Shown here: piece by piece, positions 24,067 through 33,140 of the stretch
Layout: the number at the start of each line of letters is the position of its first letter
How positions within the stretch are numbered: the stretch's first letter is position 1
Origin: Microbacterium salitolerans
Lineage (GTDB): Bacteria; Actinomycetota; Actinomycetes; Actinomycetales; Microbacteriaceae
Assembly (NCBI RefSeq): GCF_019720895.1
Contig: NZ_JAHKSH010000001.1
Coordinates: 186,001-250,000, forward strand
DNA: 64,000 nt
Reading direction: 5' to 3'
Translations under genes and position numbers: made by a program
The notes under the pieces: model-generated
What the model saw: only the letters and a program-made list of their open reading frames with translations
What the model was told of the DNA's origin: nothing
Database searches by the model: none

Positions 24067-26148
24067 TCAGCTCTCGTCGACGGGCGGCGGGCCGCCGACG
24101 ACCGGGACCTCGGCCGTTCCGAGCGATTCCTCGATCGCCTCGACCTCGTCGAGGTCGACCGCGGCGTGCTCGAATTGGCTCTGGTAGAGCCGCCAGTACG
24201 CGCCGCGCTGGGCGATGAGCTGCGCGTGGTCGCCCTGCTCGACGATGGATCCGTGCTCCATCACGAGGATGAGGTCGGCGTCGCGGATCGTCGAGAGGCG
24301 GTGCGCGATGACGAACGACGTGCGCCCCTCTCGGAGCGCGGCCATCGCCTGCTGCAGCAGCAGTTCGGTGCGGGTGTCGACCGAGCTTGTGGCCTCATCG
24401 AGGATGAGCACCTGCGGGCGGCGCACGAAGGCGCGGGCGATCGTGATCAGCTGTCGCTCGCCGGCGGACACGTTCGCCGCGTCCTCCTCGAGCATCGTGT
24501 CGTAGCCGTCGGGCAGCGAGTGCACGAACCGGTCGACGTAGGTCGCCTCGGCGGCCTCGTGGATCTCGTCGTCGGTCGCGTCCTCGTTGCCGTAGCGGAT
24601 GTTGTCGCGGATGGATCCGGCGAACAGCCACGGATCCTGCAGCACCATGCCCGTGCGCGACCGGAGGTCGCCGCGCCGCATCTGGCCGACGTCCTGCCCG
24701 TCGAGCAGGATGGCGCCGCCGTCGACTTCGTAGAACCGCATGAGCAGGTTGACGAGCGTCGTCTTGCCGGCGCCCGTCGGCCCGACGATCGCGACGGTGT
24801 GCCCCGGCTCGACGCGGAACGACAGGTCGTCGATGAGCGGCTGGTCGTCGCTGTACGAGAACCGCACGTTCTGGAACTCGATGACGCCCTCGCCGCCCTC
24901 CGGCACCGTCGGAGCGTCGTCGGCATCCGGATCCTGCTCGTCTTCGTCGAGCAGCTGGAACACGCGCTCCGCCGACGCGGTGCCCGACTGGACGACGGGC
25001 AGCATGCCGCCGAGCTCGGTGAGCGGCTGCGTGAACTGCTGCGAGTACTGCACGAAGGCCTGCACGTCGCCGATGCGGATCTGGCCGCCCGCGACCATGA
25101 TGCCGCCGAGCACGGCGATGCCCGCGTACGTGAGATACCCGACGAACTGCATCGACGGCATCATCACTCCCGAGAGGAACTGGGCCTTGAACGATGCCCG
25201 GTAGAGCTCTTCGTTCTCTTCCTGGAAGGCGTCGCTGACGGCCTTCTCGCGCCCGTAGACCTTGACGAGCGCGTGGCCCGAGAACGACTCCTCCACGCGC
25301 GAGTTGAGGCGGCCGACCTTCTTCCACTGCGACTGGAAGGCCTTCTGCGACTTCGGCCCGATGACGCCCATGATGACGCCGATCAGCGGCAGGGAGACGA
25401 GCGCCACGAGCGCGAGCTGCCACGAGATCGAGAACATCATGCTGATGACGCCGACCACCATGAGGAGCGACGTGAGCGCTCCCGACAGCGACTGCTGCAG
25501 GGTCTGCGTCATGTTGTCGACATCGTTCGTGACGCGGCTGATGAGCTCACCGCGCTGCACGCGGTCGAAGTGGCTGAGCGGCAGGCGGTTGATCTTCGCC
25601 TCGATCTGCTCGCGCAGGCGCCACATCGTGCGCACCATGATGACGTTGATGATGTAGCCCTGCAGCCACTGCAGAATCGCGGAGAGGACGTAGATCGACA
25701 TCGCCCAGACCACGATGACGCGCAGACGGTCGAAGTCGACGCCCTCGCCCGGTGCGAAGTTGTCCATGGCCGCGACCATGTTCGCGAACTCCTGCTGGCC
25801 CGAGGCCTCGAGCGCGGCGACGACCTCCTGCTGGTTCATCCCGTCGAAGTTCGCCCCCATCGCGGCTGACATGACGCCCTCGAAGACGACGTTCGTCGCC
25901 TCGCCGAGCACCTTCGGGCCCGCGACAGCCAGCACGACGCCGATCGCACCGAGGATCGACGCGAAGATGAACGCCCACTTGTAGGGGGCCAGGAGCTTCA
26001 CGAACCGCACGAAGCTCGGCCAGAAGTTCTCCGGCTTGCCGCCTGCCGGACCATCCCAGCCGCCGCCGTCCTGGCGTGCCTTCTCGGCGAGTTCGGCTTC
26101 GATCCGCTCCTGATCGGTCAGGACCTCGTCCTGCGTCTGGACGCTCAT
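24067..26148 (-). CDS. ABC exporter half-transporter, subunit 2 (TMD-NBD)
   Basis: 693 aa. A cytoplasmic N-terminus, six membrane helices from about residue 55, then an NBD with Walker A GPTGAGKTT, signature VSAGERQ (divergent from LSGGQ) and Walker B VLILDEATSSVD with the catalytic Glu. The extracellular loop after the first helix carries an insertion of about 60 residues (MSAAMGANFDGMNQQEVVAALEAS...). With the overlapping upstream gene it should form a heterodimeric exporter of lipids, peptides or drugs. Its ATG overlaps the upstream stop (ATGA). Confidence 0.9.
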   Translation of the reverse strand: MSVQTQDEVLTDQERIEAELAEKARQDGGGWDGPAGGKPENFWPSFVRFVKLLAPYKWAFIFASILGAIGVVLAVAGPKVLGEATNVVFEGVMSAAMGANFDGMNQQEVVAALEASGQQEFANMVAAMDNFAPGEGVDFDRLRVIVVWAMSIYVLSAILQWLQGYIINVIMVRTMWRLREQIEAKINRLPLSHFDRVQRGELISRVTNDVDNMTQTLQQSLSGALTSLLMVVGVISMMFSISWQLALVALVSLPLIGVIMGVIGPKSQKAFQSQWKKVGRLNSRVEESFSGHALVKVYGREKAVSDAFQEENEELYRASFKAQFLSGVMMPSMQFVGYLTYAGIAVLGGIMVAGGQIRIGDVQAFVQYSQQFTQPLTELGGMLPVVQSGTASAERVFQLLDEDEQDPDADDAPTVPEGGEGVIEFQNVRFSYSDDQPLIDDLSFRVEPGHTVAIVGPTGAGKTTLVNLLMRFYEVDGGAILLDGQDVGQMRRGDLRSRTGMVLQDPWLFAGSIRDNIRYGNEDATDDEIHEAAEATYVDRFVHSLPDGYDTMLEEDAANVSAGERQLITIARAFVRRPQVLILDEATSSVDTRTELLLQQAMAALREGRTSFVIAHRLSTIRDADLILVMEHGSIVEQGDHAQLIAQRGAYWRLYQSQFEHAAVDLDEVEAIEESLGTAEVPVVGGPPPVDES

Positions 26149-27887
26149 GCGGACACTCCGCTCTCGTCGGCGCTCTTCTGAGATTCGACGATCTCCTGGT
26201 ACGTCGTGCTGGTCTCGAGCAGGTGCTCGTGGGTGCCGAGACCGGCCATCTTCCCGTCGTCGATGACGACGATGCGGTCGGCGTCGGTGATCGTCGACAC
26301 GCGCTGCGCGACGACGATCTTGGTGACGTCGGGCAGTTCTCGCCAGAGCGCCTGGCGGAGCCGCGCGTCGGTCGTGAGATCGAGCGCCGAGAACGAGTCG
26401 TCGAAGACGAGGACGTCGGGCTGATGCACGATCGCGCGGGCGATCGCGAGGCGCTGGCGCTGGCCGCCTGACACGTTCGTGCCGCCCTGCGAGATGGGGG
26501 TATCGAGCCCCTGCGGCTTCTCGCGGACGAAGTCGGCCGCCTGGGCGATCTCGAGGGCGTGCCAGAGCTCGTCGTCGGTGGCGTCTTCGCGGCCGAAGCG
26601 CAGGTTGGTCGCGATGGTCCCGCTGAACAGGAACGGCCGCTGCGGCACGAGTCCGATGCCCGTCCAGAGCACGTCGAGGTCGGCCTCGGCCACGTCGACG
26701 CCCTGCACGCGGACGGATCCGCTCGTCGCGTCGAACAGTCGGGGGATCAGCGAGATGAGCGTCGTCTTGCCCGCTCCGGTCGAGCCGATGATCGCGACGG
26801 TCTCGCCGGGATCCGCGCGGAAGCTGATGCCCGACAGCACCGGCTGCTCGGCGCCGGGGTAGGTGAAGGACACGTCGTCGAACTCGACGCGACCGGGAGC
26901 CGGCATCTCGGTGACCGGCTGGTCAGGGCGGTGGAGCGTCGTCTCGCTCGCGAGCACCTCGCCGATGCGATCGGCGGAGACCGCGGCGCGCGGGATCATG
27001 ATCGCCATGAAGCTCGCCATCATGACGCCGCCGAGGATCTGGCCGACGTACTGCATGAAGGCGAACAGCGTGCCGATCTCGGTGTTGCCTGCGTCGACCT
27101 CGATGCCGCCGAACCACACGACCCCGACGATCGTCACGTTGAGGACGAGCATGACGAGCGGGAACATGAGCACGAACAGCGAGCCGACCTTGCGGCCGAC
27201 GATCATGATGTCGGTGTTCGCGAGGCGGAAGCGCTCCTCCTCGATCGATTCGCGCACGAAGGCGCGCACGACGCGCACGCCCGTGAGCTGCTCGCGCATG
27301 ACGCGGTTCACCGCGTCGAGCTTGGACTGGTAGCTGCGGAACAGCGGCACCATGCGGCTGATGATCACGCCGGCGGCGATGAGGAGCGCGGGGATCGAGA
27401 CCGCGAGGATCCAGCTGAGCCCGACGTCCTGTCGGACGGCCATGATGATGCCGCCGATCGCCATCATGGGCGCCATGACGAGCATCGTCGCGCTCATCAT
27501 CGCGAGCATCTGCACCTGCTGCACGTCGTTCGTGTTGCGGGTGATGAGGGATCCGGAGCCGAAGGACGACACCTCGCGCTCGCTGAACCCGGAGACGCGG
27601 GAGAAGACGTCGTGACGGATGTCGCGGCCCAGGCTCATGGCCGCGCGGGCGGCGCAGTACGTCGCGATGATCGCGGCGAGGATCTGGCCGAGCGCGACGA
27701 GCAGCATCCACATGCCCGTGCGGATGATGTATGGCACGTCGGCGCTGGCGACGCCGTTGTCGATGATGTCGGCGTTGAGCGTCGGGAGGTAGAGAGCGGC
27801 GAGGGCCGAGCAGAGCTGGAAGACCAGCACGCCCAGCAGAAGGAAGCGATACCGCTTGAGGTATCTGAGGAGGAGTTTCCAGAGCAC
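26145..27887 (-). CDS. ABC exporter half-transporter, subunit 1 (TMD-NBD, degenerate ATP site)
   Basis: About 580 aa from the GTG at 27887 (LWKLLLRYLKRYRFLLLG). Six membrane helices are followed by an NBD with Walker A GSTGAGKTT, signature NVSGGQRQR and Walker B VLVFDDSFSALD, where the catalytic Glu is Asp. Asymmetric ATP sites of this kind are known in heterodimeric exporters (TmrAB, BmrCD). Neither GTG 27887 nor the in-frame TTG at 27899 has a clear Shine-Dalgarno, though TTG has AGGGG about 8 nt upstream; the start is therefore uncertain by a few codons. The 27890-27980 stretch is noticeably less GC-rich than its surroundings. Confidence 0.88.
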   Translation of the reverse strand: MLWKLLLRYLKRYRFLLLGVLVFQLCSALAALYLPTLNADIIDNGVASADVPYIIRTGMWMLLVALGQILAAIIATYCAARAAMSLGRDIRHDVFSRVSGFSEREVSSFGSGSLITRNTNDVQQVQMLAMMSATMLVMAPMMAIGGIIMAVRQDVGLSWILAVSIPALLIAAGVIISRMVPLFRSYQSKLDAVNRVMREQLTGVRVVRAFVRESIEEERFRLANTDIMIVGRKVGSLFVLMFPLVMLVLNVTIVGVVWFGGIEVDAGNTEIGTLFAFMQYVGQILGGVMMASFMAIMIPRAAVSADRIGEVLASETTLHRPDQPVTEMPAPGRVEFDDVSFTYPGAEQPVLSGISFRADPGETVAIIGSTGAGKTTLISLIPRLFDATSGSVRVQGVDVAEADLDVLWTGIGLVPQRPFLFSGTIATNLRFGREDATDDELWHALEIAQAADFVREKPQGLDTPISQGGTNVSGGQRQRLAIARAIVHQPDVLVFDDSFSALDLTTDARLRQALWRELPDVTKIVVAQRVSTITDADRIVVIDDGKMAGLGTHEHLLETSTTYQEIVESQKSADESGVSA

Positions 27888-27996
27888 TGAAGAAGCCAAC
27901 CAGGAACCCCTGACATTCGGAAGCCAGGCGGCATTAATGGACCTGGTCTCGGGGGAAATCCCCACCCTTCATCCCGGTATCCGCTGGGGGTGCGCG

Positions 27997-28908
27997 TCAC
28001 ACCACCCGCGTATGCCCGGGAAGGGGATCCGGATCCTCGGTGAGCAGGGCGGCGAGCACGAGCGCGCCGTCGAGGGGCGACCCCTGTGCTCCGACGACCG
28101 AGACGCCCGGGCGCGCGTCGCGCACGTGCGTGAGGACCCCCTCGGTCAGCCGCGTCGCGCCGCTCAGCCCGCCGGTCAGAGCCACCCGTTCGGGAACCCC
28201 CGGGACGAGCGCTGCGGTGAGCGAGCGGGCGAGGTGGCGGGCCGCGTCGGCGAGGACCTGCGCGGAGGCGTCGTCATCGGCCTCGAGCACCTCGGGCACG
28301 AAGGAGCCGAGGATCCGCGCGCGGTCGACGGCGCGGTACACGTGGCCGGGCCACTCGAGGGGCGGGCCGAAGCGCCGCGTCGCCCGCGCGGCCAGTGCGG
28401 GCGCATCGGCGCGCCGCCCGTCGAGCTGCTCCGCTGCCGCGCGCAGGGCCTCCATTCCGATCCAGGCGCCGGATCCGAGGTCGCCCAACAGGTGGCCCCA
28501 CCCGTCGACGCGATGCCATGTGCCCGAGAGGTCGGTCCCGAGGGCGATCGCGCCGGTTCCGGCCGCGAGCACGGCGCCCGGCTCGCCGCCGAGCGCGCCG
28601 AGGTGCGCCGTCACGATGTCGCTCGTCACGACGGCGCGGGCGGCGTCGAACGCGCGAGCGATGTCCGGCGTGAGCGCCTGCGGATCCTCCGCGTGCGTCG
28701 ACAGGCCCGCGGCGCCGATCGCGACGGCCGCGATGGGCGCGCCGTCCGCGAGCTCGCGCGCCCGGGCACCGAGCTGTGCGACCGCGCCCCGTGGGTCCGC
28801 CGCCACGACGGACGCGGGAAGCGTCGGCAGCTCGGCGCGAGCGGACGCGGCACCCCGCAGGGCGAGCCGCGCGCCGGATCCGCCGATGTCGACGCCGACG
28901 GTGATCAT
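27997..28908 (-). CDS. Amino-sugar kinase of the BadF/BadG/BcrA/BcrD ATPase family (GlcNAc/MurNAc kinase)
   Basis: 303 aa. MITVGVDIGGSGARLAL is the phosphate-1 motif of the ASKHA fold; AAGTGAIALGTDLSG and GHLLGDLGSGAWIGMEAL are typical of N-acetylglucosamine kinases and of the MurK-type kinase of Clostridium. Context (murQ overlapping by 4 nt, nagZ, anmK, murR) suggests phosphorylation of GlcNAc and/or MurNAc in the cytoplasm. It is the distal gene of the leftward murQ operon. Confidence 0.87.
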   Translation of the reverse strand: MITVGVDIGGSGARLALRGAASARAELPTLPASVVAADPRGAVAQLGARARELADGAPIAAVAIGAAGLSTHAEDPQALTPDIARAFDAARAVVTSDIVTAHLGALGGEPGAVLAAGTGAIALGTDLSGTWHRVDGWGHLLGDLGSGAWIGMEALRAAAEQLDGRRADAPALAARATRRFGPPLEWPGHVYRAVDRARILGSFVPEVLEADDDASAQVLADAARHLARSLTAALVPGVPERVALTGGLSGATRLTEGVLTHVRDARPGVSVVGAQGSPLDGALVLAALLTEDPDPLPGHTRVV

Positions 28909-29792
28909 CCGCGCATCGCCTCGCGCACGGATCCGTCGGCCGCCCGCAGACGCGTGCGGGCGTCGTTCGCCGAGACCTCGGCGAACGACATCACGATCGC
29001 CGTCTTGACCTCGCCATCGGATGCCTCGAGCGTCGCGGCGGCGTCCTCCTCGCTCATGCCGGTCGCCTCGCAGAGGATCCGCACCGAGCGCTTCCGCAGC
29101 TTGTCGTTCGTCGCGACGACGGAGACCATGAGATTCGACCACGTGCGGCCGACCGCGATCATGAGCGCCGTGGAGAACCCGTTGAGCACGAGCTTCTCGG
29201 CGGTGCCCGCCTTAAGGCGCGTGGATCCGGTGATGACCTCGGCGCCCGTCTCGGTGATGATCGGCACGTCGGCGAGCGCGGCGAGAGGGCTCTCGGGGTT
29301 GCTGGTGACGAGCGCCGTGGCGGCTCCCACGGCGCGCGCCGCCTCGAGCGCCGCGCCGACGTACGGCGTCGTGCCGCTCGCTGTCAGGCCGATCGCGACG
29401 TCTCCCGCGCCGACCTCCGCGGCGGCCTCCGCGCCCTCGGATCGCGAGTCCTCCGCGTCCTCGACGGCCTGCACGATGCCGCTCTGTCCACCGGCCATGT
29501 GGGCGATGACGCGCCCCGGCTCGAGGTCGAACGTCGGCAGCAGCTCGGCCGCATCGAGCACGCCGAGGCGCCCGCTCGTGCCGGCGCCGAAGTAGTGGAT
29601 CCGCCCGCCGGCGCGGAATCGCTCGGCCGCGATGTCGACGAGCCGGGCGAGGGCGTCGAGCGTCGGGCCGACGGATCGCGCCGCGACGATGTCGTGCTCG
29701 TGCAGGACCTGGAGGACCTCTCGGGTCGACTTCTCGTGGAGATCGCGCGAGGCGTCGAGGCGCCGCTCGGTCGGGGGAAGGATGCTCGTCAT
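28905..29792 (-). CDS. murQ: N-acetylmuramic acid 6-phosphate etherase
   Basis: 295 aa, the usual size. The SIS fold carries IHYFGAGTSGRLGVLDAAELLPTF and IGLTASGTTPYVGAALEAAR, and MIAVGRTWSNLMVSVVATNDKLRKRSVRI is a typical MurQ C-terminal segment. The enzyme removes D-lactate from MurNAc-6-P to give GlcNAc-6-P. It is divergent from the MurR/RpiR regulator, with a shared operator region, and overlaps the kinase gene (ATGA). Confidence 0.94.
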   Translation of the reverse strand: MTSILPPTERRLDASRDLHEKSTREVLQVLHEHDIVAARSVGPTLDALARLVDIAAERFRAGGRIHYFGAGTSGRLGVLDAAELLPTFDLEPGRVIAHMAGGQSGIVQAVEDAEDSRSEGAEAAAEVGAGDVAIGLTASGTTPYVGAALEAARAVGAATALVTSNPESPLAALADVPIITETGAEVITGSTRLKAGTAEKLVLNGFSTALMIAVGRTWSNLMVSVVATNDKLRKRSVRILCEATGMSEEDAAATLEASDGEVKTAIVMSFAEVSANDARTRLRAADGSVREAMRG

Positions 29793-29839
29793 GCGCTCTC
29801 TCTCGCCGTGCTGAAGCCGGGGCAGGCCCACCGGTGAAA

Positions 29840-29880
29840 GAAAAATTACCGCAGACGTGCAAGATGCGGTAAGAATTTTC
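29840..29880. promoter_or_regulatory. Inverted repeat operator between murQ and murR
   Basis: An AT-rich inverted repeat, GAAAAATTACCGCA (29840-29853) and TGCGGTAAGAATTTTC (29865-29880), stands out in an otherwise GC-rich region. It lies in the 113-bp gap between the divergent murQ and RpiR-type genes. The GAAA/TTTC-bounded form resembles known RpiR/MurR operators, so it is the likely binding site controlling both units. Confidence 0.75.
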
Positions 29881-29905
29881 ATAACACGACTCGCAAGGAG
29901 GCGCC

Positions 29906-30766
29906 GTGCAGAACATCTTCGTCCGCATGAGGCGACAGCTGCACGCGTTCAGCAATGCTGAGCGACGCGTGGCAGAGACGGTGCTGGCCGACCCCGCGGT
30001 CGCCACGGCATCGACCATCACGAAGCTCGCCGAGGCGTGCGGGACGTCGGCCGCGACGGTCGCCCGGTTCTGTCGCTCGATGGGTTTCAGCGGGTATCCC
30101 GAGTTCCGGCTCGCCGTCGCGTCCGCGGTCAGCCGCGACAAGGCGGCGCTCGACCTGTTCCGCATTGACGACGCCGAGATCGATTCCGATGACTCGGCCC
30201 GCGACGTCGTGACGAAGGTGGCCTACCGCGAGGCGAAGGCGGTCGAGGACACGGCGCGCCATATCGACCTGCGGGCGCTCGACGACGCGGTCGCCGCCAT
30301 CCGCGACGCGCGCCGGATCCACATCTACGGCGTGGGATCCAGCGGGATCACGGCGTTCGACCTCGAGCAGAAGCTGCAGCGCGTCGGGCTTCCCGTCTGG
30401 TCGATCGCGGATCCCCACCTCGCCCTGACGAACGTCGCGCAGTGCGGTGCGGGGGACGTCGTCATCGGCATCTCGCACTCCGGGCAGACGCCGGAGACCT
30501 ACGAGGTGCTCGCGCTCGGCCGGAAGCGAGAGGCGACCGCGATCGCGATCACGAACGTGCCGTCGTCGCGCGTCGGGCAGGAGGCGGATCTCGTGCTCGC
30601 GACGAGCGCGAGCGAGTCGGTGTTCCGTGCGATGTCGAGCGGCATCGCGCAGCTGGCGATCGTCGACTTCGTCATGGTCCGGCTGCTGCAGCAGTCGTTC
30701 CCCATCGCGAGCGAGCGGCTGGAGGAGTCGTATCGCGCGCTCCGCGCCCATAACGAACGGATGTAG
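29906..30766 (+). CDS. murR: MurR/RpiR-family transcriptional regulator
   Basis: 286 aa. An N-terminal HTH_6 domain (FSNAERRVAETVLADP, SAATVARFCRSMGFSGYPEFRLAV) is followed by a SIS sugar-phosphate-binding domain (IHIYGVGSSGITAFDLEQKL; VVIGISHSGQTPETYEVLALG). It probably senses MurNAc-6-P or a related sugar phosphate. Start is GTG with AAGGAGGCGCC just upstream. It lies at the head of the rightward importer-nagZ-anmK unit and is divergent from murQ. Confidence 0.9.
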   Translation: MQNIFVRMRRQLHAFSNAERRVAETVLADPAVATASTITKLAEACGTSAATVARFCRSMGFSGYPEFRLAVASAVSRDKAALDLFRIDDAEIDSDDSARDVVTKVAYREAKAVEDTARHIDLRALDDAVAAIRDARRIHIYGVGSSGITAFDLEQKLQRVGLPVWSIADPHLALTNVAQCGAGDVVIGISHSGQTPETYEVLALGRKREATAIAITNVPSSRVGQEADLVLATSASESVFRAMSSGIAQLAIVDFVMVRLLQQSFPIASERLEESYRALRAHNERM

Positions 30767-30874
30767 AAGCGGCATCAGATGTTGAAAATTTGTTGCACGG
30801 CCGAAACACTCGACGAATAATCTTTCCGAGATCTTCCGCCCGCGGCACCCGCCGCGCCGAACGATGGAGTTTCT

Positions 30875-32161
30875 ATGCGGTCTCGTTTCATCACCACAGC
30901 AGCAGTGGGCACCGTCGCCCTGCTCGGCCTCGCCGGTTGCTCCGGCGGGGGATCCTCGGAGGGCGGTGACTCCTCCGGGGGCTCGCTCGACGTCTGGATC
31001 ATGCAGGGCACGAACCCCGACGGCGAGGCGTTCTTCGACGACGTCGCCGCCGCTTTCGAAGAGGAGACGGGTGCGACGCTCAACGTCGAGTTCGTCCAGT
31101 GGGCCGACGCCCACGACCGCTTCGTGACCTCGATCGCGGGCGGCACGACGCCCGACATCGCCGAGACGGGCACGACCTGGACCGCGGAGTTCGCCGACGC
31201 CGGCGCGCTCGCGCCGATCGGCGACTACGTCTCCGAGGCGGGACTCGAGGGCGACCTCGTCGAGGGCCTCGTCGAGGCGGGCACGTATGACGACGAGCTC
31301 TACGGCATGCCCTGGTACGCCGGTGTGCGCTCGATCGTCTACCGCGCCGATGTCTTCGAGGAGCTCGGGCTCGAGGCGCCGACCACCTGGGACGAGATCG
31401 TCGCGGCCGGCGAGGCGATCGAGGCCGAGCACCCCGACATGAACGCGTTCGCCGTACCGGGCGGCGCCGAGATGGTCACGTACCCGTGGGTGTGGGGCGC
31501 GGGCGGCGAGGTCGCCACGCAGAGCGGCGACGAATGGACGAGCGAGCTCGACAGCGCCGAGTCGGTCGAGGGCATCGAGTTCTTCACCGGTCTCGCGACC
31601 GAGCACGGATTCTCGTCGGCCGGTGCGACGACGTGGAACGAGGTCGACGTGCTCGACAGCTTCGCGGCGGGCGACACGGCGATGGCGGTGATGGGATCCT
31701 GGACTCCCTCCGCCATCGTCGAGCAGAACCCGGATCTCGAGGGCAGCATCGCGGCTGCTCCGATCCCCGGCAAGGACGGCGGCATCGCGCCCAGCGTCCT
31801 CGGCGGATCCCACCTGTCGATGTTCCAGACGGCCGACGACAAGGACCTCGCGTGGCAGTTCCTCGAGCTGATGACGACGGGCGACTTCGCCGAGCAGTGG
31901 GGTGAGCAGAGCGGGTACTTCCCCGGTCAGACGTCGCTGCTCGAGTCGGTCATGTCGAGCGACGACCCGCTCGTGGCCCCGTTCGCGACGCAGTTCGTCG
32001 AGGGCGGTGCGACGCTCCCCGTGACGCCCGCGTTCGGCGCCGTGCAGGCGAAGGAGACGACGAACACGGCGATGCAGTCGATCCTCTCGGGCGACAAGGA
32101 CGCGGAGAGCGCCATGGGCGACGCCGCGACCGAGATGACCGAGATCCTCAACCAGGAGTGA
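30875..32161 (+). CDS. Sugar ABC transporter substrate-binding lipoprotein
   Basis: 428 aa. A signal peptide with lipobox (LLGLAGC) is followed by a Gly/Ser linker and a family-1 solute-binding fold (LDVWIMQGTNPDGEAFFDDVAAAFEEETG). It belongs with the carbohydrate CUT1 importers. Cargo is inferred from context to be peptidoglycan sugars such as GlcNAc-anhMurNAc or MurNAc. Upstream, TTGAAAATTTGTTGCACGG (about 30781-30799) resembles part of the murR operator. Confidence 0.88.
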   Translation: MRSRFITTAAVGTVALLGLAGCSGGGSSEGGDSSGGSLDVWIMQGTNPDGEAFFDDVAAAFEEETGATLNVEFVQWADAHDRFVTSIAGGTTPDIAETGTTWTAEFADAGALAPIGDYVSEAGLEGDLVEGLVEAGTYDDELYGMPWYAGVRSIVYRADVFEELGLEAPTTWDEIVAAGEAIEAEHPDMNAFAVPGGAEMVTYPWVWGAGGEVATQSGDEWTSELDSAESVEGIEFFTGLATEHGFSSAGATTWNEVDVLDSFAAGDTAMAVMGSWTPSAIVEQNPDLEGSIAAAPIPGKDGGIAPSVLGGSHLSMFQTADDKDLAWQFLELMTTGDFAEQWGEQSGYFPGQTSLLESVMSSDDPLVAPFATQFVEGGATLPVTPAFGAVQAKETTNTAMQSILSGDKDAESAMGDAATEMTEILNQE

Positions 32162-32171
32162 CGACGATCTC

Positions 32172-33140
32172 GTGACCGCACCACTCACCACGGCCCCCTC
32201 CGGCTCGCGTGCCCCCCGCCCGCGGCCCGGAGGGGGTCCTCTCGGCGCGAAGGCCCTCACCCGGATCCGTCCCTGGGTCCTGCTCGCGCCCGCCCTCGCG
32301 GTTCTCGCCGTGCTCATGCTGTGGCCGCTCGTCCGCGTCGTGCTGTTCTCCCTTCAGGACTACGGCCTGCCGGAGATCGTCTCGGGAGAGAGCAACTGGA
32401 ACGGCGTCGCGAACTACAGCGAGCTGTTCACGAGCGACCAGCTGTGGGCCACCGTCCTCCCCAACACGATCGGCTTCGCGGTGCTCGCCGTCGTCTTCAC
32501 GGTCGCGCTCGGAACAGCCGTCGCGGTGCTCATGGCATCGCTCGGGCGCTTCTGGCGCACGGTCGTCGGCAGCGCGATCATGGTCGCGTGGGCGATGCCC
32601 GCCGTCACCGGTACGTACGTCTGGATCTGGATCTTCGACGCCGACCGAGGGATCGTCAACCAGTCGCTGATGGCGCTCGGGCTCATGGACGACCCCGTCA
32701 ACTGGTTCACGAACCGCTACTCGTTCTATGCGATCGCGCTGATCAACGTCGTGCACCACGGTTTCCCGTTCGTCGCCGTGACCGTGCTCGCGGCGCTCCT
32801 CGGCGTCTCGAAGGAGATGCTCGAGGCGGCCGAGGTCGACGGGGCGGGTCCGTGGCGCCGGTTCTGGCAGATCATCGTGCCGAACCTGCGCCAGGTGTTC
32901 GCCGTCGTGATCATCCTGTCGACGATCTGGGACATCAAGGCGTTCGCGCAGATCTACCTCATGCCGGGTGGATCGGGCTCCAACCGCGACGTGCTCAACC
33001 TGGGCGTGTGGTCGTACGTCGAATCGTTCGGTCAGAACCGCTACGGGTTCGGATCCGCGATCGCCGTCGTGCTCACGCTGCTGCTCGTGCTCATCACGGT
33101 GTTCTACGTGCGGGCGCTCATGAAGGAGGACGAGCTGTGA
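32172..33140 (+). CDS. Sugar ABC transporter permease 1 (CUT1, MalF-type)
   Basis: 322 aa with six predicted membrane helices. The EAA loop reads EMLEAAEVDGAGPWRRFWQIIVPNLRQ, typical of carbohydrate importers. The start is GTG, with only a distant AGGAG in the preceding gene. It follows the binding protein by 10 bp. No ATPase gene is present in the cluster, so a shared MsiK-type ATPase encoded elsewhere is expected. Confidence 0.9.
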   Translation: MTAPLTTAPSGSRAPRPRPGGGPLGAKALTRIRPWVLLAPALAVLAVLMLWPLVRVVLFSLQDYGLPEIVSGESNWNGVANYSELFTSDQLWATVLPNTIGFAVLAVVFTVALGTAVAVLMASLGRFWRTVVGSAIMVAWAMPAVTGTYVWIWIFDADRGIVNQSLMALGLMDDPVNWFTNRYSFYAIALINVVHHGFPFVAVTVLAALLGVSKEMLEAAEVDGAGPWRRFWQIIVPNLRQVFAVVIILSTIWDIKAFAQIYLMPGGSGSNRDVLNLGVWSYVESFGQNRYGFGSAIAVVLTLLLVLITVFYVRALMKEDEL

